Assembly: GCF_021083185.1 (NCBI RefSeq)
Contig: NZ_JAIGQB010000002.1
Coordinates: forward strand, 434,001-498,000
DNA: 64,000 nt
Source: Nocardioides furvisabuli
GTDB lineage: Bacteria > Actinomycetota > Actinomycetes > Propionibacteriales > Nocardioidaceae
Direction: 5' to 3'
The notes under the pieces are model-generated. The model was given only the letters and a program-made list of their open reading frames with translations, was not told where the DNA came from and searched no databases. Numbering within the stretch: the stretch's first letter is position 1; the number at the start of each line of letters is the position of its first letter. Below are positions 35,621-42,925 of the stretch, in pieces. The position numbers and the translations under genes are program-made.

Positions 35621-36736
35621 GTGGACTGCCACCACTACGACGCCTTCCGCTGCCGCTCCTGCACGCTGCTGGAGGTGCCTCGCGCGCGACAGCTCATCGA
35701 CAAGGAGGAGCACGCCCGCTCGCGGGTCGACGCGCCCGTGTGGCTGCCGACGGTCGCAGGCGCGGAGGCGGGCTTTCGCAACAAGGCCAAGATGGCCGTC
35801 GGGGGCACCGTCGACGCCCCGACCCTCGGCATCCTCGACCGTGACCTCGCCGGGGTGGACCTGCGCGACTGCGGCCTGCACTCCCCCGGCCTGACGACGG
35901 CACTCGGCCGGATCGCCGAGTGGATCAGCGACGCCGGTCTGACGCCGTACGACGTCGCGACGCGCGGCGGCGAGCTCAAGCACGTCCTGCTCACCGAGTC
36001 GCCCGACGCGGAGCTGATGCTCCGCCTGGTGATGCGCTCGACGGCACTCGAGGCGCGCGTCCGCTCCCGGCTGCCCGGCCTGCTCGAGGCCGTGCCGGGC
36101 CTGCGGGTGGTCACGATCAACGTGCAGCCCGAGCACAAGGCCGTGCTCGAGGGCGAGCGCGAGATCGTGCTCACCGAGCACGCCAGCCTGCCGATGCGCC
36201 TCGCCACCGGGGTCACGCTGCGGCTCGGACCGAAGTCGTTCTTCCAGACCAACACCGCCGTCGCGGAGGCGCTCTACGACCAGGCGCGGGCGTGGGTGGA
36301 CGCCCTGGCGGACGTTCGCAGCGTGTGGGACCTCTACTGCGGGGTCGGCGGCTTCGCGCTGCACCTCGCACGCGCCGACCGCGAGGTGCTCGGGGTCGAG
36401 GTCTCGGCCGACGCGATCGCCGCCGCGGGGGCCACGGCGGCCGAGCTGGGGGTGGAGGCCGGGTTCGTGGCCGCCGACGCGACGTCGTACGCCCTGGGCT
36501 CGAGCGCCGTGCCCGACCTGGTCGTGGTGAACCCGCCCCGGCGAGGGATCGGCGCCGACCTGGCGGGCTGGCTCGAGGCGTCAGGCGTGGGCCACGTCGT
36601 CTACTCCTCGTGCAACGCCGAGTCCCTGGCGCGCGACCTCGCGCTCACGCCGTCACTGCGCCCGGTGGAGGCGCGGGTGCTCGACATGTTCCCGCACACC
36701 TCCCACTACGAGGTGCTGGTGCTGCTCGCGCGGTGA
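35621..36736 (+). CDS. rlmC: 23S rRNA (uracil-5-)-methyltransferase, RlmC type
   Basis: 371 residues. An iron-sulfur cluster site is formed by C3, C11 and C14 (CRSC) and the cysteine of RDCGLH, as in RlmC, which methylates U747 of 23S rRNA in E. coli. The SAM-binding motif is DLYCGVGGFALHLA, the substrate motif NPPRRGIG and the catalytic cysteine lies in YSSCNAESLARD. It has no TRAM domain, which separates it from RlmD and TrmA-like enzymes. The GTG at 35621 keeps C3 in place. Confidence 0.92.
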   Translation: MDCHHYDAFRCRSCTLLEVPRARQLIDKEEHARSRVDAPVWLPTVAGAEAGFRNKAKMAVGGTVDAPTLGILDRDLAGVDLRDCGLHSPGLTTALGRIAEWISDAGLTPYDVATRGGELKHVLLTESPDAELMLRLVMRSTALEARVRSRLPGLLEAVPGLRVVTINVQPEHKAVLEGEREIVLTEHASLPMRLATGVTLRLGPKSFFQTNTAVAEALYDQARAWVDALADVRSVWDLYCGVGGFALHLARADREVLGVEVSADAIAAAGATAAELGVEAGFVAADATSYALGSSAVPDLVVVNPPRRGIGADLAGWLEASGVGHVVYSSCNAESLARDLALTPSLRPVEARVLDMFPHTSHYEVLVLLAR

Positions 36737-36737
36737 G

Positions 36738-37340
36738 TCAGCCGCGACGCACCTTGGGGCTCTTGGCGAGGGCGTCGCGGACGGTCCCGTCGCGGTGTGC
36801 GTCGTCGGCGTAGACGGCCGCGAGGTCAGGCGACTCCGCCTGGGCGGCGACGCCGACGGCGCCCACGCCGACCCGGACCCAGCGGGGCGCGTCCAGGCAG
36901 GACGTGGGCAGCGAGGTCGTCAGCGTGTCGGCACCCCGGTCCACCTTGGACCTCAGGCCGCCGCACTCGACCGTCTTCCCGCGCCGGTCCATGCTGGAGA
37001 TCGGCTTCCCGCCCAGGCGCTCGACGAGGACGTCGAACGTGCCCCTCGGCGTGCTGATGCGGAAGACCGTGAACTGGAGGGGGTCGCGCTCAAGCGCCCG
37101 GAAGCTGACGGTCAGCCGCAGTCGTGTGGCACCGTGCGCGACCGAGGTCCGGACCACGTCGACCCCGCCGTAGCCCGGGGCGGGGACGGCGTCCTGGAGA
37201 TCGGTCGACCCGTCGGCGAGGGTGACGACGTCACCGACGCTGTCCTCGCTGACCACCTTCTCGGCGTGGGCCGCCACGGGCAGCAGGAGGGTGGCGGGGA
37301 CGAGGAGGGCAGCAAGGCGCGCGCCGAGACGGGGGGACAT
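36738..37340 (-). CDS. Secreted protein of unknown function
   Basis: 200 residues. A clear signal peptide (MSPRLGARLAALLVPATLLLP, cleavage after AAHA) precedes a beta-rich domain beginning EKVVSEDSVGDVVTLADGSTDLQ, with VVRTSVAHGATRLRLTVSFRAL and two cysteines (ECGG and TSCLD) that could form a disulfide. The pattern resembles calcium- or ligand-binding extracytoplasmic domains, but no family is recognised. The ATG at 37338-37340 is seven bases after TAGGAT (complement of 37348-37353). It ends one base from the convergent rlmC stop. Confidence 0.75.
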   Translation of the reverse strand: MSPRLGARLAALLVPATLLLPVAAHAEKVVSEDSVGDVVTLADGSTDLQDAVPAPGYGGVDVVRTSVAHGATRLRLTVSFRALERDPLQFTVFRISTPRGTFDVLVERLGGKPISSMDRRGKTVECGGLRSKVDRGADTLTTSLPTSCLDAPRWVRVGVGAVGVAAQAESPDLAAVYADDAHRDGTVRDALAKSPKVRRG

Positions 37341-37347
37341 GGGCGGG

Positions 37348-37353
37348 ATCCTA
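37348..37353 (-). promoter_or_regulatory. -10 element of the secreted-protein gene (leaderless)
   Basis: TAGGAT, complement of 37348-37353, seven bases before the ATG. Confidence 0.5.
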
Positions 37354-37420
37354 GGGACTGGTGTGCCGGGTGTGAGGCGGACCACGGAACAGGTAGCCGA
37401 AAGTATCGGTTGGACCGGAC

Positions 37421-37549
37421 GTGAGCGCGCCTTCCACCCCCTCGCCGACGGTTCCCGCGACCGTCGGCGACCTGCTGACGCAGCGTCGCGCCGTGGACCT
37501 CGCGCGGACGGAGAGCGCGCTCTGTCGCCTCCCGCTCGCCGCCGACTGA
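37421..37549 (+). CDS. Probable regulatory leader peptide upstream of the DAACS symporter
   Basis: A 42-residue open frame from GTG to TGA. Its core, LLTQRRAVDLARTESALC, matches the RRxVDLxRxxSAxC pattern of the putative leader peptides found upstream of sulfur-uptake and cysteine genes in actinomycetes (recalled). A 9-bp hairpin (37443-37451 with 37461-37469) lies in the reading frame and a 12-base palindrome AGAGCGCGCTCT ends at the Cys35 codon. It stops 66 bases before the symporter. The start codon has only a weak Shine-Dalgarno. Confidence 0.55.
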   Translation: MSAPSTPSPTVPATVGDLLTQRRAVDLARTESALCRLPLAAD

Positions 37550-37615
37550 CCAGCGCACTGCGCTTCCCGGCGCCGCGGTCCCCGCGCGCCGTCCTCGAAA
37601 GGCTGTCCCCTCACC

Positions 37616-39013
37616 ATGAGCACTTCTGTCAGCGAGACCGAGAAGCCCACCCGCTTCCGGCTCCCGTCGTTCGGCACGCAGGTCCTGGTCGGACTCGTGC
37701 TGGGCGTCGTCCTGGGCCTGGTGGCCCGAAACATGGGCGCCGACGGCGTCGACGCCACGACCGGCGAGGTCGACCCCAACTGGCTCACCGAGACCCTCAG
37801 CACCATCGGCGGCACGTTCGTCACGCTGCTGCGCGCGGTCGTCCCGCCACTGGTGTTCCTGGCGATCGTCGCCTCGATCGCGAACCTGCGTGACGTCACC
37901 GGCGCCGCACGCCTGGCGTGGAAGACGCTGGCCTGGTTCGCGATCACCGCGCTGATCGCCGTCGGCATCGGCATCGCCCTCGGCCTGGTCGTCCGGCCCG
38001 GCGACCACACCAGCGTGGCCTCCGACGCCGCGTCCGTCCCGTCGTCGACCGGCTCGTGGCTCGACTTCCTCTCCGGCCTCGTCCCGGCCAACGTGCTGGG
38101 CCTCGCGGGTTCCGCCGGTGACGACGGCAGCGTGTCGATGTCGTTCAACGTGCTGCAGATCCTCGTCGTCGCCATCGCCATCGGCATCGCGACCCTCAAG
38201 GTCGGCGAGGCTGCAGACGCGTTCCTCACCTTCGTCCGCTCGGCGCTCGCGGTCGTGCAGAAGGTGCTGTGGTGGATCATCCTGCTCGCCCCGGTCGCGA
38301 CGGTCGGCCTGCTCGGCAATGCGGTCGCCAGCTATGGCTGGGACGCCCTGGGCTCGCTCGGGACGTTCACCCTCGCGATCTACGCCGGCCTGCTGATCGT
38401 CCTGCTCGGCGTCTACCCCTCCCTGCTGCTGCTCAACGGCCTCTCGGTCAAGCAGTTCTTCACCGGCGCGTGGCCCGCGATGACCCTGGCCTTCGTGTCG
38501 CGCTCCTCGGTGGGCACGATGCCCCTCACCCAGAGCGTGACCGAGCGCAACCTGGGCGTCCCGCGCGCGTACGCCTCCTTCGCCGTGCCGCTCGGCGCCA
38601 CCACCAAGATGGACGGCTGCGCCTCGATCTACCCCGCGATCTCGGCGATCTTCGTGGCGCAGTTCTTCGGGATCGACCTCTCGCTCACCGACTACGTCCT
38701 GATCGCCTTCGTCTCGGTCATCGGCTCCGCGGCCACCGCCGGCGTCACCGGCGCGACCGTGATGCTGACCCTGACGCTCTCGACCCTGGGCCTGCCGCTC
38801 GAAGGTGTCGGCCTGCTGCTCGCCATCGACCCGATCCTCGACATGGGTCGCACCGCGGTCAACGTCACCGGCCAGGCCCTCGTGCCGACGCTCGTGGCCA
38901 AGCGGGAGGGCATCATCGACCAGGAGGCGTACGACGCGCCGCGCGGGCGCACGGCGTGGCGCGAGGACACCGACCTCGAGGCGCGTCCGGTCACGGCCAC
39001 CACCGCGGCCTGA
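37616..39013 (+). CDS. Dicarboxylate/amino acid:cation symporter (DAACS family)
   Basis: 465 residues, eight transmembrane helices with two re-entrant loops. Hallmarks are SRSSVGTMPLT (serine-rich loop), GATTKMDGCASIYPAISAIF in place of NMDGTA, and ILDMGRTAVNVTGQAL. Family members import dicarboxylates, glutamate or cystine with Na+ or H+. The upstream leader peptide of the sulfur type makes cystine or another sulfur compound an attractive substrate, but this is inference. AAAGG is 14 bases before the ATG at 37616, so initiation may be inefficient or coupled to the leader. Confidence 0.9.
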   Translation: MSTSVSETEKPTRFRLPSFGTQVLVGLVLGVVLGLVARNMGADGVDATTGEVDPNWLTETLSTIGGTFVTLLRAVVPPLVFLAIVASIANLRDVTGAARLAWKTLAWFAITALIAVGIGIALGLVVRPGDHTSVASDAASVPSSTGSWLDFLSGLVPANVLGLAGSAGDDGSVSMSFNVLQILVVAIAIGIATLKVGEAADAFLTFVRSALAVVQKVLWWIILLAPVATVGLLGNAVASYGWDALGSLGTFTLAIYAGLLIVLLGVYPSLLLLNGLSVKQFFTGAWPAMTLAFVSRSSVGTMPLTQSVTERNLGVPRAYASFAVPLGATTKMDGCASIYPAISAIFVAQFFGIDLSLTDYVLIAFVSVIGSAATAGVTGATVMLTLTLSTLGLPLEGVGLLLAIDPILDMGRTAVNVTGQALVPTLVAKREGIIDQEAYDAPRGRTAWREDTDLEARPVTATTAA

Positions 39014-39071
39014 ACCGTCCCGCCCGGCCCTCCGCACCCAAGGGGGCCGGGCTTGGGATACTGGGGCCACG

Positions 39072-39147
39072 GCCCCCGTGGCGCAACGGATAGCGCACCG
39101 GATTTCTACTCCGCTGGTTGCAGGTTCGAATCCTGCCGGGGGCGCCA
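39072..39147 (+). tRNA. tRNA-Arg(TCT)
   Basis: The acceptor stem GCCCCCG pairs with CGGGGGC, and GCGC arms form the D stem. The anticodon loop TTTCTAC gives TCT, and TTCGAAT is the T loop. CCA is encoded (39145-39147). The top pair of the anticodon stem (position 27 against 43) is a C-C mismatch. Confidence 0.93.
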
Positions 39148-39152
39148 TGTGA

Positions 39153-39253
39153 TGTCGCAGGACATCCGCGACACCGCGGCGAGCCTCCGGCGCAGCGGCT
39201 CGCCGCCACCGCAGGATGTGTCCAGGCCCCGCCACGTATGAGGTAGCGGGGCC
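39153..39253 (+). other. Cluster of three hairpins 3' of tRNA-Arg
   Basis: Hairpin A is 39153-39173 (TGTCGC/GCGACA). Hairpin B is 39176-39206 with a perfect 10-bp stem GCGGCGAGCC. Hairpin C is 39225-39253 with stem GGCCCCGC, an internal A-C mismatch and a GTATGAG loop. A or B may end the tRNA transcript. Hairpin C is closely related to the terminator-like hairpin after the next small gene. Confidence 0.6.
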
Positions 39254-39368
39254 GCACACATTTCCCGCCACGACCGCTCCGCTTGCCTCCCAGGGGTGTA
39301 GCCCGCTCATGGATCTCGACGCATCGGGTACGTCCGCGTCTCCTGCACCCGCGAGATGGAGCACCACG

Positions 39369-39500
39369 ATGACGAACGAACTGGGGACGGGACTGTTGAC
39401 GGTGATCGGCGTCCTGGCCGGTCTCGCCGCCCTGTTGGTCCTGCTGACCGCGCTGGACCCGACGAACGTGCCGCGAAAGAACCTGCCGGGCGAGAAATAG
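39369..39500 (+). CDS. 43-residue single-pass membrane protein
   Basis: MTNELG, then one hydrophobic helix (GLLTVIGVLAGLAALLVLLTAL), then a basic tail DPTNVPRKNLPGEK. No family is recognised. GGAG at 39358-39361 is seven bases before the ATG, a good ribosome binding site. The 115 bases before it can fold (ATCTCG at 39313-39318 with CGAGAT at 39352-39357; GACGC/GCGTC inside), so translation may be regulated. It is bracketed by two hairpins with identical GTATGAG loops. Confidence 0.6.
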   Translation: MTNELGTGLLTVIGVLAGLAALLVLLTALDPTNVPRKNLPGEK

Positions 39501-39502
39501 GT

Positions 39503-39535
39503 GAAGCCCCACCAAGTATGAGTTGGTGGGGCTTC
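39503..39535 (+). terminator. Perfect 13-bp hairpin with GTATGAG loop after the small membrane protein
   Basis: The arms are 39503-39515 and 39523-39535, the loop GTATGAG. It begins two bases after the stop codon, so it is placed as a terminator, but its loop and pairing pattern repeat hairpin C at 39225-39253. Confidence 0.7.
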
Positions 39536-39640
39536 GGTGTCTTCCGGACCGGAGTCCTTCCAACACCTCAGTTCTACGCCTGTGGCACCTGCCGCACAAG
39601 GGGCCGAACGTCCCTTTCGCCAGGCTTTCCCGCAGCGCGC

Positions 39641-39662
39641 GGCGTGTCGGGCGCGACACGCC
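39641..39662 (-). terminator. Hairpin after the adenosine deaminase gene
   Basis: GGCGTGTC and GACACGCC (39641-39648, 39655-39662) form an 8-bp stem three bases beyond the stop codon of the minus-strand gene. The remaining 105 bases before the small-gene hairpin show nothing else. Confidence 0.55.
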
Positions 39663-39665
39663 GGA

Positions 39666-40709
39666 TCAGGGCGTCGGGCGACCGTGCGCACGCCCCGCGT
39701 CGGCGGCGTACGCCTCGATCTCGGCGCTGATGCGCGCCTTCACCTCGGCAGGAGCGAACGATGCGTCGACGGCCGCACGCGCCAGGTCGGCGACCCCGCG
39801 CTCGTCGAGGTCGAGGAGGCTGGCTGCGACATCGTAGTCGTTGTTCAGGGTCGTGGCGAACATCGGCGGGTCGTCGGAGTTGATCGTCACCGTGACCCCC
39901 GCCTCGACGAACGTGCGCAGCGGGTGGTCCTCGATCCTGTCGACCGCGCGGGTGGCGACGTTGGACGTCGGGCACACCTCGAGCACGACGCCCGCCTCCG
40001 CGAGGTGGGCGAGCAGCTCGGGGTCCTGCGCGGCGGAGCAGCCGTGGCCGATGCGCTCGGCGCCCAGCAGCCGCACGGACTCCCAGATGGTCTCCGGTCC
40101 GGTGGTCTCCCCCGCGTGCGGCACCGAGCGCAGGCCCGAGGCCCGGGCGGTGCTGAAGTGCGGCTCGAACTGCGCCCGCGGAACTCCGATCTCCGGCCCA
40201 CCCAGGCCGAAGCCGACGAGCGCGTCGGTGCGGTGCTCGAGGGCGTACGCCAGGGTCGCGTCGGCAGCAGGGATGCCTGACTCGCCGGGGATGTCGTAGA
40301 TCCACTGGAGCACGATGCCGAAGTCGCGCTCAGCCGCGACGCGCGCGTCCTCGATGGCCTCGGTGTAGGCCTCGATGGCGATCCCGCGAACCACGGACGT
40401 GTACGGCGTGCAGGTGAGCTCGGCGTACCTCAGGTTCTGGCCCTGCGCCATCTCGCGCGCGACCTCGTAGGTCAGCAGGCGGACGTCCTCGGGCGTGCGG
40501 ACGAGGTCGACGACCGCGAGGTAGACCTCGATGAAGTGGGCGAAGTCGCGGAAGGTGAAGAACTCCCGGAGCCTCTCGAGGTCCGAGGGCACCCCGGCGT
40601 CGGGGTGGCGCGCCGCGAGCTCGGAGACGATCCGCGGCGACGCCGACCCGACGTGGTGGACGTGGAGCTCGGCCTTGGGCAGGCCGGCGATGAAAGGTGC
40701 GAGACTCAC
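39666..40709 (-). CDS. add: Adenosine deaminase-family protein
   Basis: 347 residues. Zinc and catalytic motifs of the amidohydrolase are ELHVHHVGS (first ligands), VPHAGET, GHGCSA and NSDDPPMF. The HVHHVG form, instead of HLHLDG, is usual in a Streptomyces subgroup. It deaminates adenosine to inosine or acts on a related purine in salvage. The GTG at 40707-40709 is chosen because GACACT (complement of 40717-40722) lies seven bases before it and upstream codons are not protein-like. Confidence 0.9.
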   Translation of the reverse strand: MSLAPFIAGLPKAELHVHHVGSASPRIVSELAARHPDAGVPSDLERLREFFTFRDFAHFIEVYLAVVDLVRTPEDVRLLTYEVAREMAQGQNLRYAELTCTPYTSVVRGIAIEAYTEAIEDARVAAERDFGIVLQWIYDIPGESGIPAADATLAYALEHRTDALVGFGLGGPEIGVPRAQFEPHFSTARASGLRSVPHAGETTGPETIWESVRLLGAERIGHGCSAAQDPELLAHLAEAGVVLEVCPTSNVATRAVDRIEDHPLRTFVEAGVTVTINSDDPPMFATTLNNDYDVAASLLDLDERGVADLARAAVDASFAPAEVKARISAEIEAYAADAGRAHGRPTP

Positions 40710-40731
40710 GCCCCGCAGTGTCGCAGAGACC

Positions 40732-41505
40732 TCAGCCGACCATCTGGGCGGCGATCTCCTGCAGCGTCTCGCCCTCGACGACCTCACCGTCGACGAGCAC
40801 CGTCGGGGTGGAGTTCACGCCCTCGCGCGAGGCGGCGTCGTTGGCAGCGTCGACCCAGCCCTCGAAGGCCATGTCCTCGATGCCGGGACGTACGGCGTCC
40901 TCCTCCGCACCCGCCTCGACGGCCCACTCGACGAGCTGGTCGTCGTCGGGGAACGGTCCCGACTCCGACGGCTGGTTGTCGAAGAGCAGGTCGTGGAAGG
41001 CCTTCGCGACCTCAGGACCGGACTCGTCGAGGACCACCGCGAACGCGTTGGCCGACGCGGGCGAGTAGTCGTCGATCCGCTCGAGGAACCCGAGGGGGCG
41101 GTACTCCACGCTCACCTCGCCGGCCTCGACGGCGGCGTCGAGCTGATCGCGCACGGTCAGCTCGAGCTGGCCGCAGAAGGGGCAGAGGAAGTCCTCGTAG
41201 ACCACGATCTCCTTGGGGGCGTCGGCCTCACCGATGCGCAGGCCGTAGGAGCCGCTCGCGCCCGCCGGCGGGGTGTCGGGCTTGTCCGAGCCCAGGTTGG
41301 TGACGAGGAAGAAGCCGCCGACGACCAGCACCAGCACGCCGGCGATCAGGCCACCCCGGGTGAGCTGCTCCTTGCGCTTGGCGGCCTTGCGGCGCTCCTC
41401 GGCCTCGGCGCGGGCCCGCTCGGTGCGCGCGCGGCGCGCCTCCCGCTTGGCCTGGGTGGCCGCCTTCTCCTCAGCGGTCCTGTGCGAGGTCTTCTTCTGC
41501 GCCAT
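40732..41505 (-). CDS. Membrane-anchored DsbA/thioredoxin-like thiol oxidoreductase
   Basis: 257 residues. A cytoplasmic Lys/Arg/Glu-rich helix (residues 1-48) leads into one transmembrane helix (51-70) and an extracytoplasmic DsbA domain. The active site is C108-P-F-C111 (YEDFLCPFCGQ), and the cis-proline loop is NSTPTV. It likely forms or reshuffles disulfides in exported proteins. The ATG at 41503-41505 lies inside the 3' end of the MauE-like gene (35-base overlap), with AAGGAAG as ribosome binding site. The partner quinone reductase role may be filled by MauE. Confidence 0.9.
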   Translation of the reverse strand: MAQKKTSHRTAEEKAATQAKREARRARTERARAEAEERRKAAKRKEQLTRGGLIAGVLVLVVGGFFLVTNLGSDKPDTPPAGASGSYGLRIGEADAPKEIVVYEDFLCPFCGQLELTVRDQLDAAVEAGEVSVEYRPLGFLERIDDYSPASANAFAVVLDESGPEVAKAFHDLLFDNQPSESGPFPDDDQLVEWAVEAGAEEDAVRPGIEDMAFEGWVDAANDAASREGVNSTPTVLVDGEVVEGETLQEIAAQMVG

Positions 41506-42031
41506 GGAGGCTTCCTTCGTCGTCGGGTTCGTCGTCGGGGATGTCGTCGTCGGTGTCGTCGTCGCTGTGGTCGGTGCTCGACGAGGGGAACAGCACGTTC
41601 TCCAGCGCCAGGCGGGAGGCGGGTCGCACCACGAGCCAGAGGCTCAGGGCCAGGAGCCCGACGTCGCGGGCGATCTCGCCCGGGTACTTCGCGGCCGCGT
41701 CGGGGATCTCACCGCCGCCGCCGAAGCAGCCGCAGTCGATCGACATCCCCCGCGCCCACGCGCTGGCGATGCCGATGATGAAGGCCACGAAGAGCAGCGC
41801 CGAGACCACGGAGGTCCCCCGCACCACCACCCCGAGCACCAGGCACAGGCCGATGACCACCTCGAGGACAGGGAGCAGGTGCCCGACCGCCGGGACGATC
41901 GCCTCCGGCAGGAGGTCGTAGGCGCGCACCGCGCGCACGCTCTCGTCGGGGTGGGGCAGCTTCAGCGCCCCTGCCACGATCCACACCCCGCCCGTCACCA
42001 GGCGCGCGACGAGCCCGAACCAGTCCTTCAC
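41471..42031 (-). CDS. MauE/DoxX-like membrane protein
   Basis: 186 residues with four transmembrane helices. The pattern LVTGGVWIVAGALKLPHP, PVLEVVIGLCLVLG and the paired cysteines SIDCGCFGGGG is that of MauE-type proteins, which are thought to keep a DsbA-like partner in its active redox state. The C-terminal 30 residues are strongly acidic (DDDTDDDIPDDEPDDE), unusual for the family. The GTG at 42029-42031 follows TAACCT by seven bases. It overlaps the DsbA gene downstream by 35 bases. Confidence 0.85.
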   Translation of the reverse strand: MKDWFGLVARLVTGGVWIVAGALKLPHPDESVRAVRAYDLLPEAIVPAVGHLLPVLEVVIGLCLVLGVVVRGTSVVSALLFVAFIIGIASAWARGMSIDCGCFGGGGEIPDAAAKYPGEIARDVGLLALSLWLVVRPASRLALENVLFPSSSTDHSDDDTDDDIPDDEPDDEGSLHGAEEDLAQDR

Positions 42032-42038
42032 ACCCCTG

Positions 42039-42044
42039 AGGTTA
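42039..42044 (-). promoter_or_regulatory. -10 element of the MauE-like gene (leaderless)
   Basis: TAACCT, complement of 42039-42044, seven bases before the GTG. Confidence 0.5.
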
Positions 42045-42093
42045 GGAGGTCAGCCTGAATCAAGGCTGAGAGGGCCGCACGGACACCGGTGGG

Positions 42094-42099
42094 TAGGGT
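42094..42099 (+). promoter_or_regulatory. -10 element of orn (leaderless)
   Basis: TAGGGT, seven bases before the GTG at 42107. It is divergent from the MauE-like gene. Confidence 0.6.
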
Positions 42100-42106
42100 G
42101 CGGCTC

Positions 42107-42751
42107 GTGAACGACAGACTGGTGTGGATCGACTGCGAGATGACCGGCCTCGACCTGGGCGCCGACGCGCTGATCGAGGTCGCGGCCCTGGTCACCGACT
42201 TCGAGCTCAACGTGCTCGGCGAGGGCGTGGACGTGATCATCAAGCCCTCGCAGGAGTCGCTGGACCAGATGGTCGAGTTCGTGCAGAGCATGCACGAGAA
42301 GTCCGGCCTGCTCGAGGAGCTCGCCCGCGGTACGACGCTGGCCGACGCCGAGGAGCAGGTGCTGGCCTACATCAAGGAGCACTGCCCTGACGGCAGCCGT
42401 CCGCCGCTCGCGGGCAACACGGTCGCCACCGACCGCGCGTTCCTGGCCCGCGACATGCCCGGGCTGGAGTCGTTCCTGCACTACCGGATCGTCGACGTCT
42501 CCTCGATCAAGGAGCTCTCGCGTCGGTGGTACCCCCGCGCCTACTTCTCCGCGCCGACCAAGCGCGGCAACCACCGAGCGCTCGCCGACATCCGGGAGAG
42601 CATCGAGGAGCTGCGCTACTACCGCGAGGCCGTGTTCGTGCCGCAGCCCGGCCCGGACAGCGCGCAGGCCAGGGAGATCGCGGCCCGCCACGGTGGCCAG
42701 CTGACCGGCCTCGGTTCCGACACGGGGGCCGATTCCGGCTCCGAGGCCTGA
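42107..42751 (+). CDS. orn: Oligoribonuclease
   Basis: A DEDDh 3'-5' exonuclease of 214 residues that degrades the last di- to pentaribonucleotides, including pGpG. Exo I is [10 protein letters not shown], Exo II is [11 protein letters not shown] and Exo [17 protein letters not shown] contains the catalytic histidine. A 30-residue Gly/Ser-rich tail is extra compared with E. coli Orn. The GTG start at 42107 fits the TAGGGT -10. tRNA-His follows 47 bases downstream. Confidence 0.95.
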   Translation: MNDRLVWIDCEMTGLDLGADALIEVAALVTDFELNVLGEGVDVIIKPSQESLDQMVEFVQSMHEKSGLLEELARGTTLADAEEQVLAYIKEHCPDGSRPPLAGNTVATDRAFLARDMPGLESFLHYRIVDVSSIKELSRRWYPRAYFSAPTKRGNHRALADIRESIEELRYYREAVFVPQPGPDSAQAREIAARHGGQLTGLGSDTGADSGSEA

Positions 42752-42797
42752 TTGCCCTACACTTCTCGTCGTCCTCGCCTCTCGGGCGAGCAGGCAT

Positions 42798-42874
42798 GGT
42801 GGGTATAGCTCAGCTGGTAGAGCGCCGCCTTGTGGTGGCGGATGTCGCGGGTTCAAGTCCCGTTACTCACCCCA
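42798..42874 (+). tRNA. tRNA-His(GTG)
   Basis: The extra G at position -1 (42798) faces C73, the histidine identity pair. The acceptor stem GTGGGTA pairs with TACTCAC with one G-T wobble. The anticodon loop TTGTGGT gives GTG, and CCA is encoded (42872-42874). Confidence 0.95.
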
Positions 42875-42878
42875 GTCA

Positions 42879-42915
42879 GATCGAGCCCCCGACCGCACCG
42901 GTCGGGGGCTCGATC
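42879..42915. terminator. Terminator after tRNA-His and the FUSC gene
   Basis: A perfect 16-bp stem (42879-42894 with 42900-42915) and 5-base loop, four bases after the tRNA CCA and 10 bases from the convergent stop codon. Probably works in both directions. Confidence 0.85.
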
Positions 42916-42925
42916 CGTCTTCGGC

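Noticed and set aside
39072-39535. Integration site or genomic island beside tRNA-Arg
   Set aside because: No integrase and no duplicated tRNA 3' end is visible within the following kilobases.
39666-40709. HVHHVG instead of HLHLDG in adenosine deaminase as a defect
   Set aside because: The same form is recalled from Streptomyces homologues; both first-shell histidines remain.
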